A stretch of 64,000 bases of DNA from Atlanticothrix silvestris CENA357. GTDB taxonomy: Bacteria; Cyanobacteriota; Cyanobacteriia; Cyanobacteriales; Nostocaceae. The notes beneath the pieces were generated by a model. That model saw only the letters and a program-made list of their open reading frames with translations, searched no databases and had not been told where the DNA came from. Location of the stretch: NCBI RefSeq assembly GCF_016056295.1, contig NZ_JAECZB010000097.1, positions 86,475 through 150,474 on the forward strand. Direction: 5' to 3'. Positions within the stretch are counted from its first letter, which is position 1; each line of letters begins with the position of its first letter. The translations under genes and the position numbers were made by a program. Positions 28,311 to 35,927 of the stretch are shown here, in pieces.

Positions 28311-29501
28311 TTATAATTTGGAATCATCGACTTTGTAGCCCCATTCTTTTACTTCTTCCGTAAATGCCTTACGGATTTTATCGATTCCATTCTGACTTGT
28401 GTAAGCCTCTCTTACGTCTCTCGGCAAGTGACGGTGTTTATCTATCTGAGCGTGGGTTTCCGGCCAGCGTGGTACTACATCTGTTGCACCCTCTCGACGA
28501 GAGCTTCCCTGTTGAACTTTTCTGCTAAAGGATTTTCCTTCATGGGAAAGTTCCATAATTTCAAGCTTTCCAGTTACTGGGTTTTGCCATCTTGGAGCAG
28601 GAGATTTATGCCAAGGGGTGTTTCTAATCTGTTGACGCTGTACCTCAGTGAACGGCGCTTCAGGGTCTTCAGCCATAGCCCTCCAAGTTTTTCTACGCTG
28701 ATTAGAGTTAAGATTTTTTCCTGGCTTTGCTCCAATCTTCCGTGTGTCAAATGTATATTTACGTGCAACGTTGCCAGCCTCAGCAAGCTTTTCTACGCCC
28801 TTAGCAGCCTTAAAAGCAAGCTTACCTGCTGCAAAAGCATCACCAGCAAAGGGAATAGCAGAGGCAGCTGAGAGAGCAGCGTTTACCTTGTCTCCTTTTG
28901 CCAGATACCAACCAGCATTAGCTAAATCAGCAACAGCACCGACAACTGGGATGAAACCTGCTGCATCTAGGACTCCATGACCAATATCTTCGGTATGATT
29001 CTTGACAAAATCTCCTGCCTTATCCCACCAACTCTTTTGAGGCTGTGGCTTTGGTGGTTCAGAGACTGTGGGTCGAGGAAGAGGACGGTTGTTAGCGGGT
29101 TGCTGTCCCGCAGGAGCGATCGCCTTGGTTGGATTGTTGGTAAAATCACGCTCTCCTTGGCGAAAAGCCTGAAATGCCTTGCTTGGTTGAATCGATCGAG
29201 GCTTAGGCCGAGGCTGCTGTGCATTATTCCATTCACGGTGCGTTATGCCTTCTGCTCGCAACAGTTGTGCAGATGGCTGAGTTCGACGAGCCGGCTGTCT
29301 CGATGGAACGCTAGCTTTAGGTTGAATGGGGCGAGAATTGTTGATCGAATCTCGCTTTCCCTGGCTGAGGAGTTTCACTCCACTGCTAAAAGATTTTCGA
29401 TGAGTCTGCTGGAGAGGGTGAGCAATTGGCGAAATCCTCCCGTTTGCGGAAACTTTATAGCCCTCTTTTTTAAGTGCCTGTCTATCTTCTTTTAGAAGCA
29501 T
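28311..29501 (-). CDS. Polymorphic-toxin-like protein with C-terminal HNH/GH-E-type nuclease domain
   Basis: A 396-residue protein from the ATG at 29501 (a TTG at 29510 is also in frame). Residues 1-155 are a low-complexity Gln/Arg/Pro linker with two related QGxRDxxNN pieces (47-55 and 115-123). Residues 172-236 match the pretoxin helical segment common upstream of toxin domains (GHGVLDAAGFIPVVGAVADL...AIPFAGDAFA). Residues 265-365 resemble His-Me finger (HNH/GH-E) toxins: TPWHKSPAPRW, MELSHEG (His320, Glu321), DVVPRWPETHAQID (His350, Asp354), HRHLP. No Sec signal, which fits type I export. Last gene of an operon with a T1SS ABC exporter. No immunity gene lies downstream. The nuclease call is by pattern and not proven. 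Confidence 0.72.
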   Translation of the reverse strand: MLLKEDRQALKKEGYKVSANGRISPIAHPLQQTHRKSFSSGVKLLSQGKRDSINNSRPIQPKASVPSRQPARRTQPSAQLLRAEGITHREWNNAQQPRPKPRSIQPSKAFQAFRQGERDFTNNPTKAIAPAGQQPANNRPLPRPTVSEPPKPQPQKSWWDKAGDFVKNHTEDIGHGVLDAAGFIPVVGAVADLANAGWYLAKGDKVNAALSAASAIPFAGDAFAAGKLAFKAAKGVEKLAEAGNVARKYTFDTRKIGAKPGKNLNSNQRRKTWRAMAEDPEAPFTEVQRQQIRNTPWHKSPAPRWQNPVTGKLEIMELSHEGKSFSRKVQQGSSRREGATDVVPRWPETHAQIDKHRHLPRDVREAYTSQNGIDKIRKAFTEEVKEWGYKVDDSKL

Positions 29502-29673
29502 TGCTATCAAACTCCAGTTTTAAGTTTTTAGTTTTGTTGGCTTCTAGCTTTTGCAAGAGCCAGAAATTGAGTAAAGCCCTAGCTGTAGATTTTAACTTTT
29601 CTCTATACAAGTAAAAATCAAATATCCAATTCGCATTCGGGTAAATTACAATTTCTATTTCTTCTCCAGCCAT
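29482..29673 (-). CDS. Small protein between T1SS exporter and toxin gene
   Basis: A 63-residue protein, unrecognised. It has an acidic start (MAGEEIEIVIYPNANW), an aromatic-rich middle (FDFYLYREKLKST) and a lysine/arginine-rich end. It begins 18 bases after the ABC gene and overlaps the toxin gene start by 20 bases, so it is almost certainly cotranscribed and translationally coupled. Position suggests an adaptor, chaperone or immunity factor for the toxin; the sequence itself does not decide. Confidence 0.6.
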   Translation of the reverse strand: MAGEEIEIVIYPNANWIFDFYLYREKLKSTARALLNFWLLQKLEANKTKNLKLEFDSNASKRR

Positions 29674-29691
29674 TGCAAAGGACTATATAAT

Positions 29692-32211
29692 TCAAACACT
29701 AGCCAACTGCCGTTGATACAATACCCAATACACACCTCTTTTTTGCAGCAACTCATCGTGGGTTCCTCGTTCGACAATCTCGCCTTTTTCTAATACTAAA
29801 ATCAAGTCGGCTCGTTTCAAAGGTGCAAATCGGTGAGCAATCATAAATACTGTGCGATCGCCCGAAACTTCCTGCAAGTTCTGTAATACTTTTTGTTCTG
29901 TCTCACTATCCAAGCTACTTGTAGCTTCGTCTAAGATTAAAATCGGGGCTTGAGAGAGGAATAAACGCGCTAAAGCAATGCGTTGTCGCTGTCCGCCAGA
30001 TAAAGCGACTCCGCGTTCTCCAATGCTAGTTTGGTAGCCTTTGGGCAGTTCGCTGATAAAATTATGAGCTGCCGCCAGTTGTGCTGCTCTTATTACTTGT
30101 TCAGTTGTAATATCTGGATCGCCGAAGGTGATATTTTCCGATATAGTAGCGTCGAAGAGAAAATCGTCTTGGAGGACAACGCTAATTTGTTGTCGTAAAG
30201 AGCCGATATCAGCATTTTTAATATCAAAATCATCAATTAAGATAGAGCCGGATTCTGGCTTATAGAGGCGTTGTAAAAGCTTTGAAAGTGTACTTTTACC
30301 AGAACCGCTGCGTCCCACAATTCCTACAAACATCCCAGGTTGCACAGTCAAATAAATGCCTTTGAGAACAGGTTCTTCTTGGTCGCTTTGGTAGCGGAAA
30401 AACACTTTTTCAAAACTTATTTTACCGTGTAACTGTGGTAAAACTACACCAGAACCAGGTTCAGCTTCTGGAGCAGTATTAAGAATATCTCCAAGTCGAT
30501 CTACAGATAGTAAAACTTGCTGGAACTCTTGCCAAAGTTGTACTAAACGCAGCAGTGGATCTGTTACTTTAGAAGCTAACATTTGAAAAGCAACTAATAC
30601 ACCAATAGTTATCTTTTGTTCGATGACTAGTCCGGCTCCATACCAAAGAATAATTAAGTAAGAAAAATTGGTCAAAAAGTCGCCAATATTACTGCCAATA
30701 TTAGAAGTTGTAGAAGCTTTAAAACTAGTGCGAATGTAACGAGCAAACAAACCTTCCCAACGACGGCGAGATTTGCGTTCCGCAGCATGAGCTTTGATTG
30801 CGTGAATTCCCGTCACTGTCTCGACTAAAAAAGATTGACTATCAGCACCGCGATTAAAAGTTTCATTTAGCCAGCGACGTAGAATCGGTGTAACCACCAA
30901 ATTTAGAATGACAAATAAAGGAATTACAGCCAAAGCAACCCAAGTCAGACTGACACTGTAAAAAAACATCAATATTAGATACACCACAGAAAAGATGCTA
31001 TCTAAGATGACAGTTAAGGCTGTACCTGTGAGAAAGGAGCGAATATTTTCGAGTTCTTGCACTCTGGCAACAGTATCACCTACCCGACGCGACTCAAAAT
31101 AAGTTAAAGGAAGGCGCATCAGTTGCCGAAACAACTGCGAGGATAAGCCTAAATCAAGACGGTTGGCAGTGTGGGTGAAGATAAATAGCCGTAAAATGCC
31201 CAAAACTGATTCTAGAACAGCAACACCCAAAAGAGCGATCGCCATCACATCTAAAGCACTACGGTTTTGATAAACCATGACTTTATCAATGATGTATTGA
31301 GTAATAATCGGCGTTGCTAACCCTAACAGTTGTAAGGCGAAAGAAATTAATAAAACTTCTCCTAGCAATTTGCGGTGCTGCCAAACCGCAGGTACAAACC
31401 AAGTCAGATTAAACTTATCCTGCTTTTGAATTGGTTCTACTTGCCAAAGTTGCCCATTCCAATTTTCCTCAAGCATTGTTTGGGGAATGCTTTCGCAAGT
31501 TTGACCCAGATTACTAGGATTGGCGATGATTACTCGATTACCTTTGACACCATAAACAATAATCCAGTCTCGCTTTCGCCACAGTAACAAAGCCGGAAAA
31601 GACAATTGGGGTAAGTCACTTTGGGTAACTTGCAACTGTCGTAATTGCAGCCCTATTTTTTCACCAGCCTCCATTATATCTTGAGGATGTTCTCCCCTGA
31701 GTTGACGCTGTACGAACTCTAATTGGATAGGATTTTCTAAGTATTGGGCTGCCATTGTTAAGCAAGCAGCAGCAGTATTAGGACTTAAGATAAACGGATA
31801 GCTTGATACTGGTTGGGGTAAATTAGTTTCTTGAGGCTGATAGCGCGATCGCAAAGCTAGCCAAAATTGATTAATTTCTGCTGATGGTACTTCTTTCCAA
31901 AGTGCTGCATCCCAACGCACAACTACTACATTACCAGATGCCACAGCTTTAAATCCACCAGAAAGCTTGAGTAAATCTCCAAACCAATCTCCTGTTTTTA
32001 AAGTTGCTAGTGACTGAGCTTTTCCGTCTTCTCGAAGACGCACATTCCCTGAAATAATTAAGAATTGATTACCAGGAATATCCGTAGACCAAATTATTTG
32101 CCCTGTTTTATATTGACGAGTCTCTGCTTGATTTTTAAATTGAATTTGCTGCTGAGGAGTTAGCAAGCACAGTGGTAAACTGCCCCATTTTAAATAAACT
32201 TGTAAGTTCAT
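29692..32211 (-). CDS. T1SS ABC exporter with cNMP-binding-like and degenerate C39 domains
   Basis: An 839-residue HlyB-type exporter that would drive one-step secretion with a HlyD adaptor and TolC-like channel. Order: cyclic-nucleotide-binding-like domain (about 1-120: GQIIWSTDIPGNQFLIISGNVRL, GDWFGDLL), C39-like domain (about 140-270), six-span transmembrane domain (about 285-560) and ATPase domain with Walker A GRSGSGKST (about 630), signature LSGGQRQRIALARLF and Walker B ILILDEATSSLD. In the C39 domain the catalytic Cys is replaced (NTAAACL in place of DCGxACL) and the His position reads DWIIVYG, so it should not cleave leader peptides but may bind substrate, as in HlyB. Follows the isomerase gene by 8 bases. 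Confidence 0.92.
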   Translation of the reverse strand: MNLQVYLKWGSLPLCLLTPQQQIQFKNQAETRQYKTGQIIWSTDIPGNQFLIISGNVRLREDGKAQSLATLKTGDWFGDLLKLSGGFKAVASGNVVVVRWDAALWKEVPSAEINQFWLALRSRYQPQETNLPQPVSSYPFILSPNTAAACLTMAAQYLENPIQLEFVQRQLRGEHPQDIMEAGEKIGLQLRQLQVTQSDLPQLSFPALLLWRKRDWIIVYGVKGNRVIIANPSNLGQTCESIPQTMLEENWNGQLWQVEPIQKQDKFNLTWFVPAVWQHRKLLGEVLLISFALQLLGLATPIITQYIIDKVMVYQNRSALDVMAIALLGVAVLESVLGILRLFIFTHTANRLDLGLSSQLFRQLMRLPLTYFESRRVGDTVARVQELENIRSFLTGTALTVILDSIFSVVYLILMFFYSVSLTWVALAVIPLFVILNLVVTPILRRWLNETFNRGADSQSFLVETVTGIHAIKAHAAERKSRRRWEGLFARYIRTSFKASTTSNIGSNIGDFLTNFSYLIILWYGAGLVIEQKITIGVLVAFQMLASKVTDPLLRLVQLWQEFQQVLLSVDRLGDILNTAPEAEPGSGVVLPQLHGKISFEKVFFRYQSDQEEPVLKGIYLTVQPGMFVGIVGRSGSGKSTLSKLLQRLYKPESGSILIDDFDIKNADIGSLRQQISVVLQDDFLFDATISENITFGDPDITTEQVIRAAQLAAAHNFISELPKGYQTSIGERGVALSGGQRQRIALARLFLSQAPILILDEATSSLDSETEQKVLQNLQEVSGDRTVFMIAHRFAPLKRADLILVLEKGEIVERGTHDELLQKRGVYWVLYQRQLASV

Positions 32212-32219
32212 GATTTATC

Positions 32220-32984
32220 TTAGAACTCCACCTGAAGCTTGACATTAATATTTTGAATTTTCTCTTCTAACCATTGTTCAAAAAGCTCATCTTTTAGTTC
32301 TTGCTTGAGTTGTTCTTCTAATGAAGCTTCTAGAAATTTTTCTACACGAACCAAATACCAAAGTCTATCAATCTCTAGCGGCCCAATTAACTCGCCAGGA
32401 TTGGCTAAATCAACAGCTCCTCTGAGTACATCTGGCATTGTACCCCGACTGACTGCTCCCATCATCCCATTGAAAATCCGGTCATCTTCTATGGAATACT
32501 CTTGAACTAGTTGTTCAAATCTCGCACCGTCTTCCAGAATCTGACTTTTCAATTCTTCAGCCAGTGCTTGCTCTTGTGTAACTAAACGCGACAGTACTAT
32601 TCGATCCAGAAATATCTTACGTTCAATAAAATATTCCTGGATGTTAGGTTCAGTAACCTGAGCTTTTAGTGTTTCCAACTTCAGGTTAAAGGTGATTTGC
32701 TTGCGAAAGGTAGTGTAATCTATACCTTCACTTGTCAGCCATTCTTGAAAACTTTTGTAGTCCGTTAGCTGATGCTCTAATCGAAAATCCATCACTACTT
32801 GATCAATTAAATCAGCACCAATATCAAACTCCTCTATGGTTTGTAGTTCTTGCTCTATGACGTATTGACCAATAATTTCCCAAATGACAGACTCAAGTCT
32901 GCCGGAAGACTTTAGGTATCTTAATGCTTGGCCTAGAGAAATAGGCTGGTCATCAGCAGTTAAGAACACGGTAGACTCTATCAT
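32220..32984 (-). CDS. SurA/parvulin-like peptidylprolyl isomerase of the T1SS operon
   Basis: A 254-residue protein with an N-terminal helical SurA-type part (about 15-120) and a parvulin-like domain (about 130-220: RFEQLVQEYSIEDDRIFNGMMG, then PDVLRGAVDLANPGELIGPL). No signal peptide, so it would act in the cytoplasm. Its place as first gene of an exporter operon, 8 bases before the ABC gene, suggests it keeps cargo export-competent. The same pairing of isomerase and C39-like exporter is, as I recall, common in cyanobacteria. Confidence 0.85.
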   Translation of the reverse strand: MIESTVFLTADDQPISLGQALRYLKSSGRLESVIWEIIGQYVIEQELQTIEEFDIGADLIDQVVMDFRLEHQLTDYKSFQEWLTSEGIDYTTFRKQITFNLKLETLKAQVTEPNIQEYFIERKIFLDRIVLSRLVTQEQALAEELKSQILEDGARFEQLVQEYSIEDDRIFNGMMGAVSRGTMPDVLRGAVDLANPGELIGPLEIDRLWYLVRVEKFLEASLEEQLKQELKDELFEQWLEEKIQNINVKLQVEF

Positions 32985-33406
32985 TGAAGGTATATTTCAA
33001 GCTTATATGTTTGAGTAGACTTGCACCAATTGTCTGTTTGCAAGTATTACTCATGTTTTTAGGTGCATAACATGGACACCTACAAAATCTAGTTAACATA
33101 TTTCGGATATAGTGAAATATTTTTGTAAAAAACAACGTTATGGTTTCTAGTATCAGACTAATCCTACAACAAATGCCAATTTTAAAGGTGCGATTTCTTA
33201 TCTCGTTTTCTTATGCAAGCCAGTTGTAGCGAAGCGGTGACTGAGCGCTGCGAAAAATCTAGTTGACCGCACCAAAGAATTTGTACAGCGCTCGATCAAC
33301 AACTGGCATTGGGGAGAGAGTCCAGAGGGACGGATACCGTTGGCGAAATGGGACTTTGTTTGTGTAGTAGCGAATTATATTCGCCCAAAACTTTTCAAAC
33401 ATCCTC
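32985..33406. other. Intergenic region with inverted repeat and a coding-like remnant
   Basis: A 422-base gap between the T1SS isomerase start and the methyltransferase stop. A 9-base inverted repeat (GCCAGTTGT at 33219-33227, ACAACTGGC at 33299-33307) brackets 71 bases. A plus-strand frame from about 33254 reads VDRTKEFVQRSINNWHWG and EGRIPLAKWDFV, protein-like but with no start codon and a stop just upstream; it may be a gene remnant. The promoter of the T1SS operon must lie in the left part. Confidence 0.4.
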
Positions 33407-34138
33407 TTAAATTAGTTTTTCAAACACCATTAAATGCTGCTGGGGTAACAAATTTTTGGTTTCACGCCAAACTAAACCAACAGCTTGCATTTCTTTGCGT
33501 ACTTGTTTTTGAGTCATTTTGTGCAAACGTTTGATCATGATAAAGGGATTTTCAGCCCGGTATTCAACTAGTACTACTTTACCGCCTGGTTTTAGGGCTT
33601 TGACAATACCTTGCATCACTTCTTGAGGATACTCAAATTCATGATAAGCATCGACCATTAACGCTAAATCTACACTTTCATCTGGCAAGTTGGGGTTAGT
33701 AAGAGTAGCTAAAATAGGTTCAACGTTGGAGATATTTTTCTCTTTTTTGAAAAGCTTAATGATCTCTAGCATTTCTCGTTGAATATCTACAGCAAATACT
33801 TTTCCCGCTGTTAATAATGGCGCGATGCGAAAACTGAAGTAACCTGTACCAGCACCAATATCTGCTACTACATCATTCGGTTGTAAATTGATCGCAGTTA
33901 TCACCTTACTGGGTTGTTCTTCTGTTTCTCGCCTGGATCGTTCTAACCAGCCAGCGCCTGTGTGTCCCATAACTTCGGCGATTTCTCGACCCATGTAATA
34001 TTTACCAATACCATCAAGACTGTGGAGCGATCGCTGTTCATAAACGCTATCTGTAATTGCTGTGCTAGTTGGGTTAAATAACCAGCTTCCACATATTACT
34101 AGAAGGATGACAATTAAAGAGAAAAATTTGTGATTCAT
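33407..34138 (-). CDS. Class I SAM-dependent methyltransferase with N-terminal export signal
   Basis: A 243-residue protein. Residues 1-30 (KFFSLIVILLVICGSWLF) are a signal peptide or membrane anchor. The rest is a class I methyltransferase fold: motif I ADIGAGTGYFSF (about 90-101), the acidic FAVDIQREML end of beta-2, VDLALMVDAYHEF, and LKPGGKVVLVEYR. An apparent periplasmic methyltransferase is odd because SAM is not known to be supplied there; related proteins with signals exist in many bacteria. Substrate unknown. The 3' neighbour is the T1SS operon and the 5' neighbour a metallophosphoesterase, both on the same strand. Confidence 0.85.
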   Translation of the reverse strand: MNHKFFSLIVILLVICGSWLFNPTSTAITDSVYEQRSLHSLDGIGKYYMGREIAEVMGHTGAGWLERSRRETEEQPSKVITAINLQPNDVVADIGAGTGYFSFRIAPLLTAGKVFAVDIQREMLEIIKLFKKEKNISNVEPILATLTNPNLPDESVDLALMVDAYHEFEYPQEVMQGIVKALKPGGKVVLVEYRAENPFIMIKRLHKMTQKQVRKEMQAVGLVWRETKNLLPQQHLMVFEKLI

Positions 34139-34180
34139 GAGTCTTTACCACAAAGGACTGAAGGAGTTCATGATGGCTAT

Positions 34181-35752
34181 TTAAATTACAAATGGTTCTA
34201 AGGAACGATCGCACCACTGTTGACCAATGCGCTCAGCTACCAACGGTCTAACAGTAAACTTGGGTGGGGAGCCATCTTGAACATCAATCCGCACACAGGA
34301 GTAGGATAATCGCTTTTGAACTGCGTAGCCTTCGCGTCCTACATACAACAACGAATCCGCAACTTTGCGAGTAGGACTACCAGGAATATCAGCAAAAGTC
34401 TCCATCAATTCAGTTCCCTCTAGACGCTGACGGCGGGGACGATGACCACCACCACCAGAGATAATCCAATTGATGTGAGAGTCAGCATATCCTGTATCAA
34501 CCGTGTGGAGATATTCTAAGCAGTGGGCGTGACCACTGAAAATTAAATCGACTATTGGACGTTCTTTAATTAAGGAACCCAAAGTTTCTGCTACTTGTTC
34601 TAAAACCCAACGCAAGCGATGACGAACCGCTAAAGTTTGTGCTTGTTTCCACTTCGTTGCTTCTGTGACGTAGGGAGGATGATGAAAATAAATGATTCTT
34701 CCGCGGACTTCTGTTGTGTTCCAAGATTCGATTAGCCTAGTTCGCAACCAATCAAGTTGTTCAAAATCAATTGCAGTTGTGGTGTCAGATGTTAATTGTT
34801 TTTCAATGTCGATTTTTATTTCGTTGATTTGATCTAATTTAGCGCTGAGATCATCGAGTTGTTCAGCTTCAGCGGGGTTATCGGGATTGAGGCGATCGCT
34901 CAATGCTAAAATCTGTAATTCCTCTTGATCTATTTCGTGGCGACGCTTTTGCAATTCTTGACGGTAAATCTCCCCTTCTTGAGTTTCAGGTAAAGGTGAT
35001 GGTGTATTAAAGGTATTAGAATCTAAAGCAAAAAAGTCAATACCACCGTAACGAAAAGTGTAATAGCGATTGGGTAAGCGGGTGAACTGTCCCGGTTGAT
35101 AACGTAAACAGCGCCCAGTGTCAGTTTTAGCAGTGTAATGCTGATCTAAATGATGTTGTAAATCTTCTGGGGAAGTTATTGCAACCAGATAATCAACAAA
35201 TGCTCGTGAATATGCATCACCTTGATTAGAACCATGCCAACCAATCTCAAAATCTTTGTAACGCAGCATCCGACGCAACCGCAGTGTACTTCCTGTCAAT
35301 AGACGATACATGAAAGGGACATCATAATAATCATGATTTCCTAACACTGGCAGAAACGGCAAATTAAATACCATGCGGTCATAAGAAATGTTTTTGGGAT
35401 TGTCGCCACCCACCAGAAACTCTCGGTAAGGTTCAATAAAATTTGTTGGGTAATACTCATGGGAACCCACCACATAAATTACATCACCAGTGTGCAATAC
35501 AAAACGGCAGTCATCTTTGTGGGGAAGCATCAGTTCAGCGACTTGTCGTTGGGGATGACGACCGTAATGAGATTTTGTACCGCTGTCACCGATAACCATA
35601 AAAGAAAAATCAGGATTATCATCCTTCCCATCATCGATAACCATACTGGTTTGATCAATTCCCCGTTGCATAAGACTCGGATGTTTCCACCGCACCCTTT
35701 CCTTCATCTTTTGGATTTTTACAGGGATTGATGGTTCGGAAATCAATTTCAT
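34181..35752 (-). CDS. Calcineurin-like metallophosphoesterase
   Basis: A 523-residue protein of the metallophosphoesterase superfamily, with the full set of metal-binding motifs in order: SFMVIGDSGT (Asp), VLHTGDVIY (GD), VLGNHDYYD (GNHD), IIYFHHPPY (His) and IFSGHAHCLEY (GHxH). A roughly 100-residue helical insertion (EEDQEELQIL...DDLSAKLDQINEIK region) separates the GNHD and HHPP motifs. The ATG at 35752 has GGGAG upstream; a TTG at 35767 is less likely. No signal peptide. Substrate unknown. Confidence 0.9.
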   Translation of the reverse strand: MKLISEPSIPVKIQKMKERVRWKHPSLMQRGIDQTSMVIDDGKDDNPDFSFMVIGDSGTKSHYGRHPQRQVAELMLPHKDDCRFVLHTGDVIYVVGSHEYYPTNFIEPYREFLVGGDNPKNISYDRMVFNLPFLPVLGNHDYYDVPFMYRLLTGSTLRLRRMLRYKDFEIGWHGSNQGDAYSRAFVDYLVAITSPEDLQHHLDQHYTAKTDTGRCLRYQPGQFTRLPNRYYTFRYGGIDFFALDSNTFNTPSPLPETQEGEIYRQELQKRRHEIDQEELQILALSDRLNPDNPAEAEQLDDLSAKLDQINEIKIDIEKQLTSDTTTAIDFEQLDWLRTRLIESWNTTEVRGRIIYFHHPPYVTEATKWKQAQTLAVRHRLRWVLEQVAETLGSLIKERPIVDLIFSGHAHCLEYLHTVDTGYADSHINWIISGGGGHRPRRQRLEGTELMETFADIPGSPTRKVADSLLYVGREGYAVQKRLSYSCVRIDVQDGSPPKFTVRPLVAERIGQQWCDRSLEPFVI

Positions 35753-35927
35753 AGCAGATGCTCCCAAATTTTAGTTAAGAATCAAGTTCAAAAGTTAGCC
35801 CTTTCAAAGTGGGTAACAAGAAATTGCTTATTAAACTCTTTACTCTGTGTTCTCCGTGTCTCTGTGGTTAAATAAATTATTTTTAAACCGCAGAGGCACA
35901 GAGATATCAGAGAGAAAAAAATAGATT

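Noticed and set aside
28977..29495. A 172-codon plus-strand frame opposite the toxin gene
   Set aside because: Arg/Leu/Ser-rich shadow of the Gln/Arg/Pro linker; no coding signal of its own.
33254..33534. Plus-strand frame reading VDRTKEFVQRSINNWHWG
   Set aside because: Protein-like but a stop lies just upstream, there is no start codon, and it runs antisense into the methyltransferase; kept only as a possible remnant.
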